Assembly: GCA_023078555.1 (NCBI GenBank)
Contig: CM041200.1
Location: 5,991,361 to 6,055,360, forward strand
Source: Ulva prolifera
Lineage: Eukaryota; Chlorophyta; Ulvophyceae; Ulvales; Ulvaceae
Direction of reading: 5' to 3'
DNA length: 64,000 bases
Positions within the stretch are counted from its first letter, which is position 1; each line of letters begins with the position of its first letter. A program made the translations under genes and the position numbers. Positions 21,016-33,136 of the stretch are shown one piece after another. The notes under the pieces are model-generated. The model saw only the letters and a program-made list of their open reading frames with translations, was not told where the DNA came from and did not search any database.

Positions 21016-21753
21016 ATGGAGTACCGGAACAACGCTCTGAACGCTGTTAGAAAGCTGAAGAGAGATGGCGACTACCGCATGTGGGCGGCGCAATTCGAAG
21101 CCTCGATGGTAACGATGAATTGCGAGCGCTGGCTCACGGATGAGCCTGACGCTGAGGAGCCGGCGGAAGTCCGGGAGGATGTCAACGTCAAGAGCCGAAT
21201 GCTGCTGACGGTCGACGATCGCGGTTTGATGCGGATCATCAAACGCGCTCCGAATTCGGTGCAAGCGTGGCAAAGGGTAAGAGCTGAGTTTGAAGCAGAG
21301 CTTCAGCTCAGGCAACCGCTGCTCGTCAACCAATTGAATGCGATGAGGCAGACGACGGCGGAGTCATACACGCGGTTTGCTGAACGAGTGCTGGAGGTAC
21401 TCGAGAAGCTTAAAGATACGAATTTCGAAGCGGCTGATGAACTTGCCGCCAACGCACTCGTGCGGGGTCTTCGAGAATCGTCGGAGAAGGGATCCCTCGT
21501 GTTGTTGCTGACACCACACGTCGAGACGGGGTTCAACCAGGTCGTGACTGAGCTGAAATCAGCGACACGACTGCTGGAGAGCGCTCGAGAGCGGTCAGCC
21601 CGTGAAAGGCATATGCATGATTCCGATGATGACAGTCATGGCGATGATAAACGTGATGGCCGTGTCATGATTGCAAACGGCGAGGGACATCGTTTCTGCC
21701 ATCATTGCGGACACGAGTTTGAGTTTGAAGGGTTCTCTAGCTGTCATGCATGA
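21016..21753 (+). CDS. Gag-like protein of element C
   Basis: This 245-residue protein starts at the first ATG after the primer-binding site. Residues of about 1-190 resemble a copia Gag (UBN2/DUF4219 type): an early GDYRMWAAQFEASM segment with the conserved Trp, then helices including a VNQLNAMRQ stretch, SYTRFAERV and ADELAANALVRGL. An Arg/Asp/His-rich linker follows (about 195-220), and a C-terminal Cys/His cluster (CHHCGHE) looks like an incomplete zinc knuckle. It would form the particle that packages the element C RNA. A normal copia Gag-Pol would continue into protease, but a stop ends the frame here. The frame is intact, consistent with selection for Gag function. Confidence 0.82.
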   Translation: MEYRNNALNAVRKLKRDGDYRMWAAQFEASMVTMNCERWLTDEPDAEEPAEVREDVNVKSRMLLTVDDRGLMRIIKRAPNSVQAWQRVRAEFEAELQLRQPLLVNQLNAMRQTTAESYTRFAERVLEVLEKLKDTNFEAADELAANALVRGLRESSEKGSLVLLLTPHVETGFNQVVTELKSATRLLESARERSARERHMHDSDDDSHGDDKRDGRVMIANGEGHRFCHHCGHEFEFEGFSSCHA

Positions 21754-22376
21754 AGCACATACATAGAATGTACTGCACCAGATTTGCAGTGCAGAAAGCC
21801 ACAGCATGTGTTGCTAAGGGAGCTTGTTTGTGAAAGGGTGCTACATTGAGACAAACAGGGGGAGTGTGCAGTCATTCTGATCATTTCTTTTACTGTTTTG
21901 TCGAGCAATGAGCAGCGAATCGGACAGAGTATGACCGACGTGCGAGTGAATATTGCCTGAATTCATGAAGCAGTAGCTTGCATGGACGAGATGCTCCACT
22001 CTGATGGGTGTAGCGATGCGAGGTGTCTATAGAAGGACAGACAGTCGTGAGCACAAGCACCAAGAATGAGCAGGGGTGCCCGAGCGTGGTACCTTGGTAC
22101 AGTCCAGCATGGATGTCAAGACGGCATCCTACACGGCCACGGGTGCAGCAGCGACGCAATGCTGAGAGCACAAGGGTGCGCCGCGGGGGGAGAGAAGCAA
22201 AAATGCGATGCAATTGCTTGGGCCAATGTCTGACAAGGGTGCATGGGCGTTACGAGTCTATAAATGCTGTCATGACATGTCAGCACGGGTGACTGAGAAG
22301 AACAAGCAGAAGAGAAGAAGGGGCACATGGGAATGTGGATCCTACTGCAGCCTATAGCATGACCATTCAGGGGGAG
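21754..22376 (+). other. Element C non-coding 3' region and polypurine tract
   Basis: About 620 bp between the gag stop and the 3' LTR have no recognisable pol remnant. It ends in AGGGGGAG (22369-22376), the polypurine tract. Confidence 0.7.
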
Positions 22377-23054
22377 TGTGGCAGCACAGACTTCTCTGGG
22401 CTGTGAGAATGAGTCATGCTAATATTGAAGTCAAATGTGAGGTGCAGCAATGGCTGCCTCATTGACCGATTGTCCTCTATTAGTGTTGCATGCACACGTG
22501 AGACGGACAGTGAAGACTCAGGAAAACGAGTCAACATACACGCATGCAGGCAGATGCCTGACATGATGCGTGACACGACGCGTACGCAGTCGTGTGAGAG
22601 CACCACACATCCTATGGTATAGTATGATGTGATGGTGTGGATGATTTGGTAGATCTGAGCTCCACAGAGCCAGAGTGTTGTGCTCTGTGCACCATGGTGT
22701 GTGCGTGGAAATGGTATATATGCAGCCGTGCACTCTGTAGCAGACATCTTGTCTGAACAGAGAATGCACAGGTATGCACATCCAGCTACGGTAGTTTGGA
22801 CTGCATGTTGTGTTCGTGTGCTGAGTGTCATTGTGAGAACTGTGGGTAGCATATAGTTCATAGAACAGATGTTGCAGGTGCTGTGTATGTATTGAGCAAA
22901 GGCCAATACAACAAGTGACAGATCACCTGTTTATTCCCACAGGTGAGACAACTTAGCACATGTAATCTTGTCTGAACAGAGAATGCACAGGTGCTGTGTA
23001 TGTATTGAGCAAAGGCCAATACAACAAGTGACAGATCACCTGTTTATTCCCACA
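22377..23054 (+). repeat. Element C 3' LTR
   Basis: This 678-bp copy carries the same intron-plus-spliced-duplicate structure as the 5' LTR, with one base difference seen. The composite LTR has therefore been replicated as a unit. Confidence 0.93.
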
Positions 23055-23937
23055 AAGTGCCGCACACGAATGTGCTTGGATCTGTCAGTGGACACGGCAT
23101 TGACAGCCAAAATGTTTGCACTCTTATTGTCACCCCACAGAGTCGGCTTATGTGGGACGAGCTTTAAATCGAGAAGCAACTGCTTCACCCACATTAACTC
23201 GTTGGTTGTTGAACTCATCGCGATGAGCTCAGCCTCTGTTGTGTCCCCAGCCACTATACTCTGCTTCTTCGAACGCCAGAGAACAGAGTTCCCATACACT
23301 CGAATAACCATACTAGATACGCTTTTCATATCAGCAGAGTTCGCAAAATCTGCATCCGAAAAAGCTTCCAACAAACACCCGTGTCCCACAGAGCCTATAA
23401 ATTTTATCCCTAGATTCTTTGTGGAATGTAGGTATCTCAGGATATGTTGCACGGCAGACCAATGTTCCTTTAGACTACTAGACATGTGCCGGGCCAGGGC
23501 ATGTGCCACATATCTCAGGTCAGGTCGTGTCACTCCTGCAATATATTGGATGCTCCCTACAGCACTCATGAACCTGGAATGCTCAGCAGCACTGGCTTTC
23601 TCCAGGTCAGAATGCTCCTTCACACTCCTTAGCTGTTGCCGCGGCACTAATGGAGTGGGAGATTTACGACAGTCGGACATGCTGTACTTTTCCAGCAGGT
23701 TCTGGAATTGGTACGTTGTGTCATTGTGATTGTTTTGGCCTTCCGATCACGCGTGATCGCAGTGCCAAGTGCCCAAGACAGGTCACCTAGGTCTCTACCT
23801 TCGAATTTTGTGAGAATGACACTGATGATTTCTTGCAGCCCCGCAGAGCAACTAAAAATGAACAAATCATCCACCCACAGAAAGATAAAGCAGCGACTGG
23901 TTTAACTGACATACAGTCCGGGATCACTCTGTGCGCA
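23055..23937 (-). pseudogene. Cop-A4 RT and RNase H (broken)
   Basis: This minus-strand continuation of Cop-A4 holds RNase H (GDTTEAEL, WGDNKSANILA) and the last part of RT up to DPGLYV. It has a frameshift near 23708 and an in-frame stop next to LYV. The sequence stops abruptly at 23937, where the Gyp-D LTR begins. The next upstream codons of RT are absent from the window for this element. Confidence 0.9.
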
Positions 23938-24611
23938 TGTCATGATCTTACAAAGGCCCTGAACCAGGATGGTTCCAAGGCAGCTAGGCATGTGAGTGGC
24001 CTAGACAACACAAGCTTATGAGTTCAAGTAATAGGGAGTAAGCTGAACTATTTGTCACCATGCGAATTGATGCAGTCTTAAGTGCTAATACAATGCCCTA
24101 AAGTACCTATGAGAACGCCAGTCTTGCTTGATCTTGACTTGGTACTGCTTGACTTGAACTTGAATCTTGTATCTTGATATCTTTATTACTTTAAATGCAC
24201 CATTTTACACTCCTTTTCAACACCGCTCCGCACCGACGCCTTTGCTTCTCCTTACATGCTCAACACAGACCACTGCCTATTCTTCACTGTCAGCTCGGCC
24301 CGTCACAACATAGAGGCCGTTCATCCCGATGTAATTGATAGTATTTTAATTTCGTTCTCAGCCCCAATTGGCCGAGCTTCCTCAAGGATGAGAAGGCTTA
24401 TGAGCACTGCAACTACATCAAGCAGTGCAGAGACAAGCGTGCATCAGGGCTGATGGCACGGCTGAGCGCACAGTCGCGCATGCATGCATGTGCAGACGGA
24501 TGCACGCAGCGTGAGTGCATTTGCGCGTAGCTGCGCTGGCTCGAGCAGTGCTAGCAACGAGCATGGCTCAGTTACATAGCTAGGCCACGACATTCATGTC
24601 ATGATCTTACA
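23938..24611 (-). repeat. Gyp-D 3' LTR (putative)
   Basis: This 674-bp segment between the Cop-A4 fragment and the Gyp-D coding region begins and ends with TGTCATGATCTTACA, giving TGT...ACA termini. On the minus strand the termini contain TGTAA. The LTR call rests on position and termini only, because the partner LTR is missing. The full direct repeat is 20 bp (23938-23957 and 24597-24616), so a flanked insertion is an alternative. Confidence 0.55.
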
Positions 24612-24636
24612 AAGGCGCCGATGGGGCCAGCGTGCG

Positions 24637-26906
24637 CTAGCTCGTGAGCTGCGCCGCCGCGTGATCGGGCGGTGGCCGCATCGACATGCCTGCGGCGTGC
24701 AAGAGCTTCTCTAACACGTCCGTCACAGTCGTGCATCGGGCCACACGTTCTAAGTGTACTGGAAAGTGGCGCACTTCCTGACCTGGCACTTGGCGCGTTG
24801 TACGCAGGAAAGCCTGATTTTCAGATATGCTTTCGACAACAAATGGGCCTGTGACCGCATTTTTCTTGCCCAGTCCGCGTTCTAGGACATAAGCAAGCTC
24901 TCCAGCTTGCAATTTCCTCCCCCTCCTAGGCTTGCGGATGGCCAGAAGGTGGGCTTGCCTGTCAGCATCACGTTGCTGCGAACGGAGGATGCGATCGTAT
25001 ACGCGCGCAGCCACACGCTCTGCGTGGGCGTCGCGCTCACGCACATAATCGTCCTCGGGCATGGCAGAAATCTCGATGGCTGCCATGCGGGGGTGCGCAT
25101 CGCGCGCGCCCACCGGAGGTGGCAGCCGGAGGCGGTGTGCCATCACCAACTCATTCGGCGCATAACCGGTCACAGTATGCCGGCGTTGCATGTATTCCAT
25201 GCGTGTCTGCGGAAGCAGCGCGGGCCAATCATGGATGGCACCGGCAACTTTTGCCGCCAACATGGTCTTCATTGTGCGCACGAGTCGCTCGACGGCGCCG
25301 TTGGACTGGGGATGGTACGCAGATGTCTGGACGTGGTCAATGCCAAACCGTTCTAGCTGGTGCCGGAAGGCTCCAGCAAACTCTGTCCCGTTATCTGTGG
25401 TCACCCATTCCGGGATGCCGTAGCGCATGAACCAGAAGTCATGCACGGCACGAGCGACTGTGTCGGCACTCTTGTCTCGCAGCGGTGCGAATTCCGCTGC
25501 CTTTGTGAAATAATCCACCATTAGGCACACATACCCTTGGCCGGTCTGTGCCGTGGACAAGGTGGCTTTGGTGCGCCCTGCCTTGCCACGCACTGGCGCC
25601 GCTTTCACCTCACGGAGGGGAAATGGGCCAGCCAGGTCAATGTGCACATGGCAGAACGGCTTGCTCATGCGGGGAAGCTGCACATCTGCCACATGTTGCA
25701 ATTCCAACCGCTTGACTTGGCAAGCATGGCACTGTTCAACATATGCTGCTACATCTAGCTTTATGCCTTGCCAATGGTAGTGCTGATGCAGCACGGCCAG
25801 TGTTTGGCTCACGCCGGCATGTCCCATGCGATCACGATACGCTCCAATCAGTCCCCAGCGGAATTCCACAGGGGGCACCGCTAGCCACAAACGGTCGCCT
25901 GTGCGCAATTGCGTATGCTCGAGCAGCCATTCTGGGCGAGTCGGATGCAATCGCAAGGTGGCAGCCTTCTTACGGACTTTGCGTTTCAGCGCTTTGGGCA
26001 TATCGGGGTGGAACACTGCTTCCGCCGCAGCACGCGCGTGCTGCGACGCTGCTTCCGTGTCGCGGTCACCGCTTGATGCATGGCAGTTCAAGGACTCGAC
26101 CACTGCCCGCTCCTGACGCTCAACATACGCACGTACCAAATCCACTAGATCTGGGTGGTGCGGATCTCCACGCCGCGCAAACAAGATCGGTTCGCTGCGG
26201 CGGAGTTCGTCGATGTTGGAATACGCTTCATCGCATTGATGGCAGTGCCACGCTCCATCGGGTACCACAGACCGTCGGGATTGCATACACTGCAGGTGGT
26301 ATGGCCGGTTGCAGGTATCGCATAACACCATGTGAGCGTAACCCTCTGCAGCACCGCAAATGGTGCAGGGTTCCTTGTTCTTTGCTTGTGTGTCGCCCGA
26401 TGACCACAGCTCTTGCAGGCTATGCATGCACCATGACTGGGGATCGAACACATCATGGCCCTCGTCTTCAATATAAAGAACGCGGCCCTCGGTAGCAAAG
26501 GCCAGGTGACCTGTAACTGCGGTCACGCTGCCCGCTTCCATGTGGGAGTAGTGTCTCGACAGGTGGTCGGCCACAACATTCTGATCTCCCGGCAGGTACT
26601 CAACTTCATAGTCGAATTCTTGCAGGCGCATCGCCCATCGCTCTAGCTTAGAATTTTCGAAGCGAGCCGTGGACAACCATTTCAAGGCCGCGTGGTCAGT
26701 GCGAACACGAAATTTGTAGCCGTCTAAATACGGTCTGAATTTTCTGGTGGCCCATACAAGGGCCAGGCACTCTCCCGTGGGAGCATAATGGCTCTCAGCT
26801 TGGTTCAGAGATCTGCTAGAGTATGCTATGACATACTCTTTCTCTGCAGAGTCCGGATCTGCAGGATCTTCTGGCTGGATCTGGCTCAAAACCGCACCAA
26901 CGGCTA
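24637..26906 (-). pseudogene. Gyp-D RNase H, PHD finger and integrase
   Basis: The open minus-strand frame is about 750 residues after the Cop-A3 insertion point. RNase H is at about 1-115 (YVIAYSSRSL, RTDHAALKWL, DHLSRH). A C4HC3 PHD finger is at about 175-219 (CTIC, CDTC, YHLQC, WHCHQC). Then come an HHCC integrase zinc domain (about 355-395), the integrase core with Asp in HIDLAGPF (about 416), Asp in TTDNGTEF (about 496) and Glu in SNGAVERL (about 532), and a C-terminal GPF module (VTGPFVVES). No chromodomain is visible. The PHD finger occupies the unusual place between RNase H and integrase. This stretch is free of stops, but it is cut off from its RT by Cop-A3. Confidence 0.92.
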
Positions 26907-26911
26907 GTTTG

Positions 26912-27260
26912 TGTCACAATGCATGAGCCTGCGGGCAGCAGCGTGGTGACAGGTGCACCCATGCACGGACGATCCGCGGATCCAGTGCAGGGGTAAGCCG
27001 CCAGCCGAGATTGTCTCGATGTAGTGAGAGAGATCCCGCGAGGGTTTCCCGCCGTAACCTTGAGTGCTCAGTGTGCATATAAGCATGTGCACACTGAGAT
27101 CTGTAACCATTCTCTTTACTGATTCCCGGTACTAGCACTTCCCTTAAGCATCTCTCGGTTCTACCTCTGTGCGCAGAAGGTATGAGATGCTGGCTGTCCT
27201 GACCTGACCTGAACAAGGACTGCGCGTCCTGACCTGCACAAATGATAGCGTTTTATGACA
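26912..27260 (+). repeat. Cop-A3 5' LTR
   Basis: This 349-bp A-family LTR carries the TATA-in-inverted-repeat and TGTAA signals. The primer-binding site TGGTATCGATGATG follows at 27261. Confidence 0.95.
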
Positions 27261-27565
27261 TGGTATCGATGATGTTAGCGTTTATGTCTGTTTATGGTCT
27301 GTTTCAGGAAGCCGTCGGCCAATGTCTGTGCGCAGACACGGCGGGCATTCCACTGTTCTGCCGGCGCTCAGACTGCGGTCAAAGCGCAAGCATCATTTAG
27401 CTTTCTCGTAGTATATTGTTGTTAGACACAATTCGAGAAGCTTGTTTTAATGATCAGCGCTGAGAAAAGCGAACGCGTTCGTTTATTTTCTCAACCTATC
27501 GGCTTGCGAGCCATCCCACCGGTTAGTTGCTGCGCGCGACAAACAACCGTCTGTCCTAATGCAGG

Positions 27566-30500
27566 ATGTCTCTTTCGAACGCCAACTCCAACGCCAACTC
27601 TCCTCGCGAGGAGAGGCGTGACGATGCTGACCAGCAGCCTCTCGTCGACAGGGACGCTGACCAGCAGCTCCCTGACGGAGAACAGCCTGCGGGTATGTTG
27701 CTCCGGGGCGGACGAATTGTCCGCCCACGACCCTCTTCTCACACTGGGCAGAGCAGCCAGCAGGTGCCTTTTTCCTCTCATGTTGTGAACGATCCTGGTC
27801 ACACTGAGTCACTCATATCACTCGAAACGTTAACCGAGGCGCTGCGCGCATCTCGGGGACGTAGCGAACCTGATTTGACTAAAGGGAAATTGCCTGAGTG
27901 GAATTACAAGACTGAAAGTTTCGTTGCGTACGAACAGAAAGTCTTTTTGTGGTTAGGTCAATTCGAGTTAGATCATTTGTTGCAGCACGCACCGTCTGCG
28001 GACGAACAGCGTGTTCATGCTAGGGCGAGGACACAGGTCCTAATGTCTTTGCCTGACGCGGATAGGACGACTGTCTATCGCATGTCGCATTTGTGTGAAG
28101 CATGGTCTTACTTGACTGCCAAGTACAGACCTAGCACCGAAGCCGAAATCCACAGATTGTGGAGTCGGTTTAATTCTTTATCACAAAACAATAAAGATGT
28201 TGCGACATATTGTGGTGATGTGATGAGTGTTTACACTCAACTGGAGGCACTAGGTGCCGATGTGGGCCAGCGATGGCTACGTTTGAAACTGTTAGAGGTG
28301 GGGGAGGAGTTCAACGCTGTGCGCGGCGAAGTTCTACACTCCTCCCCTCATGTGATAATATCACGTTTGACTGAGCATGCCGATTTGATCAAACAACAGC
28401 GGTCGCTGCAGGCTAGGTCTGGGGCGCCCGCGGGGAAAACCAGGCCATGGCTGGCGCAAGCAGCACCGTGGTGATGGCCCTGTGGTCGCTGCTCTTGCAG
28501 CTGGCCAGGCTCCTCGCGAGGAGACCAGGACCTGTTTCTTCTGCAAGAAGAAGGGACATTTACGTGCGAACTGCCCCCAACGCAAACAGGCTGCGGCCAA
28601 GGATGTTTGCACCGTAGAAATGCCGGACAAGTATCCACAGCCGGACGCGTCCCTACCGTGGAACATCATTGTTGATAGTGGGTCGGACATGCATATAGTA
28701 GGGAACCGGGAAATGTTCACTGAGTACGGCCCGTGTCAGAAAGTTGCCAATCTCGCGGGACCAGGGCAGCTTTCTATCATGGGCAGGGGAACCATTCAGG
28801 TGAACCTGGGTGCTTATGTGGACAAGCATGGGAACACGCACCCACTGGATGTGGAAATCCCTGGTGTTTACTATGCTCCTGAATGTCCGTACAACCTGCT
28901 CAGCACGATGGGTCTTAGATCAGAGCAGATGTTCCTAGACACGCGTAGGAATGTATTATATGTCCCTGGTCTGGGTGATATGGCTACCGACGTAGAAGAT
29001 AGCGTCAAGTATCAGGAACTAGATGTAGACGGTCACCCTGTCTTTGCTTTTAAAATGGCAGTAGATACGAAACCCATTCTCGTCGGTGCGCCTGTCAATA
29101 GGGGGGTAGTCTGGTCTAATCAGAGCAGTCCCACCTCAGTTATTGAGGATCAACAGCAGTGGCATCACGTGGCGGTTGCGGCCATTGACCTGCAGCGACC
29201 CAATGCTGGGGGAGCTGAGGTCCCACATGATGCATACTTGCTGGAACCTGCTTTTCTACCACACTTGTCTTTTCATCAGTCTAATTGGGTTCTGAAACGT
29301 ATGCAATCTAACAGTGAATTTTATGGTCCTTTGAATTTGGATGTCGATTCCGAGCCATTGGGGAATCGGTGTCACGGTTGCAGAATTGGCAAGGTGCCTG
29401 CGGGTAAATTCTCTGCCAATGATCGTGAGCTCATGGGTCAGGCCAAGTGGCCTGGTGAGCAACTGCATGCCGATTTAGCTGGTCCTGTCTCTCCAGTAGG
29501 AATTGGTGGTGTGAAATATGTTTTGTTTGTGATGTGTGCCTTTACCCGTTATACTTTCGTGGTCGGTCTGCGCAAAAAGAGTGAGGCTGCGGCCATGATC
29601 TCTTATATTATCGAACGCATTCGGGTGAATGTGGTGAAGCCAGGTGAACCGGGTGTGCGCATCCTACACACCGACAAAGGAGGAGAGTTCATGGTCGCGG
29701 CCTTAAAACTCTACCTCCAGCGTCGTGGCATTACTCACCGCTTGACCCCCACAGCCGCTCATCGCTGTAATGGCATGATCGAGAGGAGGATCGGAGTGGC
29801 TTTTGAGTCACTCCGTGCGGTGCTGCTCGCGAGCGGCCTGCCTCTGTTCCTGTGGATAGAATGCCTCGCCAGCGTTGTCCACGGTCACAATCTAACGCCG
29901 TCGTCGGCATTGTACCATGACAAACTGGCGAGCATCCTCAAGGGCCTGAAAGCTCAGCATGCTGTCAATGCGTCTGCGGACGTTGACGAAGCTGAGAAGA
30001 ACCTGGGGAAGGGAAAGCGCATGAAAAAGGCCGAGCGCGATAAGTTGAGGGATGAGGAGAAACGCAAGTACAAGTTACTTGCGACGACAGAATTAGATGA
30101 GTTTTTAGTGCGGTCTTGTGATAAGGATATCATTCCTTACATGGCCTTTTTCAGAGACACCTCCGTTGAGGTGTTCCAAGATCTGCTGCGGCAGCAGCGT
30201 CCATGGGGGGTTGAGGTGTATGCATACCCTAGGGATGACAAGCTGCGGAAGTTGTCCCCCCGGGGTGTGCCTGCATACTGGGTCGGGGCTGGGTTAGGCC
30301 CCAGCATGCAGCGTGTGTACGCCCAGGATGTTCCTGGGGGTAGGGTTTTTGTTGTGCGTCAAGTGATGTGCACTGCGGATCAGATGATCCGGCACGTACG
30401 CAAGTACGATGCGTCCGCCGTTGTGGACAAGAGAGAACCTGAGGAGTTTGCGAACTCCTACACGGTTGCTTTCGAGGGGGACAATGAGGGTGAGCGTGTG

Positions 30501-33119
30501 ACTGATGCCGATGTTCCTCCTTTTGCGGCAGAGCACACGTATGATGGGGGAGTGTTGCGCCGTCTGCGTGACCAGCTTCACACCCCCCCCGGGTCATGGT
30601 AGGCTTCCTGTCATGGAAATGACTTTCCGGCAGGACAACCCTGAGCCCAGTCCTGCTGTGTACTCTCCACGATTTGGAGCTGGCTCCTCTGCGGAGATTA
30701 TCCGGCGTGACCCTGCTAGGGCAACGCCGGAAATAGCCAGAGCAGCTTTGCATCGCACGCGTGCAATGTCCAGAGCTGCTGCTCACCCTGACGTCCTTGT
30801 CCCCCATCGTGTGCGCGGCGAAGTGCATCACTCTGTCGCCACGCCCTCCCGTACTGCGCAGTATGTTGTGACGCGCAACGCTGTGTTGCACGACCCTGGT
30901 GTAGAAGTTGCGTTCCCTGTTCAAGTGTCTGTCAGTGGGTCTGATGACGACATGGATGAGGACGACGACAGTCCTGGCATCTATGATGATTACGATGAAC
31001 AGCGCATGGACTACACCGTGTCCGATGATGAAAGAGCTGCGGCTCATCAGAATCTGGAGGCTCAGCGGGTCCGTTCTGGAAGTAATTCGGCAGCGGCCTC
31101 AGCATCTGGCGCGGGGGCAGTTGCTCAGCCCTTGCGAGGAGCCGAGGCGCTGAGGCCCTTCTGGGAGGATGAGCCAGATGAGGTGGAGACCGGGTCCGAA
31201 TTAGGGGGAGAGGATCCGGACCCCTCAGCCGCAGTTGGGGTTGATTTGCCTGACGAGGTGAGGGCCATTCCAGCCGCCTTGCCTCGTATTAAAATCAATC
31301 CTCTTGTACGCAGACGCCTTGTTCCATTGGCTGCAGACGTAGCAGCTGTACAAATGCATGAGCCTGCGGGCTCTGACATTGCTAGTTGTGAAACAGTTGT
31401 AGCTGCTATTGATGTTTCAGCTTGCGATCAGGACACATCAGCCGCGGCTGACTGTGGAGTGTCCTGTGCAGGCCTGAAGCCTCAGCATGTGGAGTCTGGT
31501 GAGCAGCAGAATGCTCAGCGTCGTGGGTCGCGCAGAGCAGCTGCCGCCAGGAAGCAGAAGGCCTCCGACCCTGATATGCCTTCTTTGAAGGAAGCGCTCG
31601 CGAGTGCTGACAGGGATCCATGGCTGCGTGCCATGCAGGAGGAGGTAGATGCACTGGGTGAGCACGGAACCTTCGGGTTGTGCTATCTGCCTGCGGGCAA
31701 ACGGGCTATCTCGGGCAAATGGGTGCTTACGATTAAGCGTGGGCCTGCGGGGGAGATTCAGCGCTATAAGGCACGTTATGTAGCGCGTGGTTTTTCTCAG
31801 GTAGAAGGGATTGACTTTTTTTAGACTTGGTCTCCTGTTGGTAGTTATGCGACACTGCGTGTGTTGCTGTCAGTTGCTGCTCAGGAAGATTTAGAGATTA
31901 GGCATATAACATTCAGTGCGCCTTTCTTAATGGCGAGTTAGAAGAAGAAGTGTTCGTTGAACAGCCCCCGTTCTTCACTGACGGGACAGCACATGTATGG
32001 CGATTGCACAAAACCTTGTATGGCTTGAAGCAAGCCGCTCGCGAGTGGCATAAAGCTTTAATAAAGGTCTTAGCTGAGATGGGATTTGTGTGCGCACAAA
32101 GTGATCCCGGACTGTATGTTAGAACATCTGGTCGCTGCTTTATTTTCTTATGGGTCGATGACTTGTTCATATTCAGTAGCTCTGCGGGGCTACAAGAACT
32201 TGTCGACATCATTCTCACAAAATTCGAAGGCAGAGATTTGGCTGAACTTGCATGGGCACTTGGCACAGAGATCATGCGTGATCGCAAGGCCAAAACAATC
32301 ATCATGACACAACGAAACAAAATTCACAACTTGCTTGAAAAGTACAGTATGTCTGACTGTCGCAAGTCTCCCACTCCCTTAGTGCCGCGGCAACAACTAA
32401 GGAGTGCGAAAGAGCATCCTGACCTGGAGAAAGCCTGTGCTGCTGAGCATTCCAGGTTCATGAGTGCTGTAGGAAGTATCCAGTATATTGCAGGAGTGAC
32501 ACGACCTGACCTGAGCTATGTGGCACATGCCCTGGCCCGGCACATGTCTAGTAGTCTGAAGGAACATTGGTCTGCCGTGCAACATGTTCTGAGATACCTG
32601 CAGTCCACAAAGAATTTAGGAATAAAATTTATAGGCTCTGAGGGACACGGGTGTTTATTGGAGGCTTATTCAGATGCAGATTTTGCGAACTCTGCTGATC
32701 TGAAAAGCGTGTCCGGTATGATTATTCGGGTGCATGGGAACTGTGTTCTCTGGCGTTCGAAGAAGCAGAGTATAGTGGCTGGGGATACAACAGAGGCTGA
32801 ACTCATCGCGATGAGTGCAACAGCCAACGAGTTAATGTGGGTAAAGCAGTTGCTTCTCGATTTGAAACTCGTCCCACATAAGCCGACTCTGTGGGGTGAC
32901 AATAAGAGTGCCAACATCTTGGCTGTGAATGCCGTGTCCACTGACAGATCCAAGCACATTCGTGTGCGGCACTTGCGGGTGCGGGAATATGTCCAGATGG
33001 ATGAACTTCAGGTAGCATGGGTAGGCACTGTCGATCAGTTAGCGGATGTGTTTACTAAAGTGCTGCCCGGACCTGCTTTGTTAGAAGTTCGTAATAAACT
33101 CCAGCTAGTGGAGACGTAG
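27566..33119 (+). pseudogene. Cop-A3 gag-pol (disabled)
   Basis: The gag ATG is at 27566. Gag runs open to a private frameshift near 28436, where one A is gained relative to Cop-A2 just after the RSGAPAG stretch. Pol continues from about 28440 with the CCHC knuckle, protease VDSGSD, and integrase HTDKGGEF and CNGMIERR, to the extra C near 30591. A third segment to 31824 carries the acidic linker and early RT, ending at the TAG also present in Cop-A2. After a lost base near 31909, RT (WVDDLFIF) and RNase H (WGDNKSA, ADVFTK) are open from 31950 to 33119. Confidence 0.95.
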
Positions 33120-33136
33120 CAGGGTTTATGGGGGAG

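Larger units (their letters stand above)
20309..23054 (+). mobile_element. Element C: non-autonomous Gag-only LTR retrotransposon
   Basis: This 2746-bp plus-strand element has 678-bp LTRs (20309-20986 and 22377-23054) and the TSD aagtg (20304-20308 and 23055-23059). It encodes only a Gag-like protein. No protease, integrase or RT is recognisable, so it must use enzymes from another element; this is the TR-GAG type of organisation. Only one LTR difference was seen (C at 20470 against T at the matching site), so it moved recently. Its primer-binding site and LTR structure are both unlike the A and B elements here. Confidence 0.92.
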
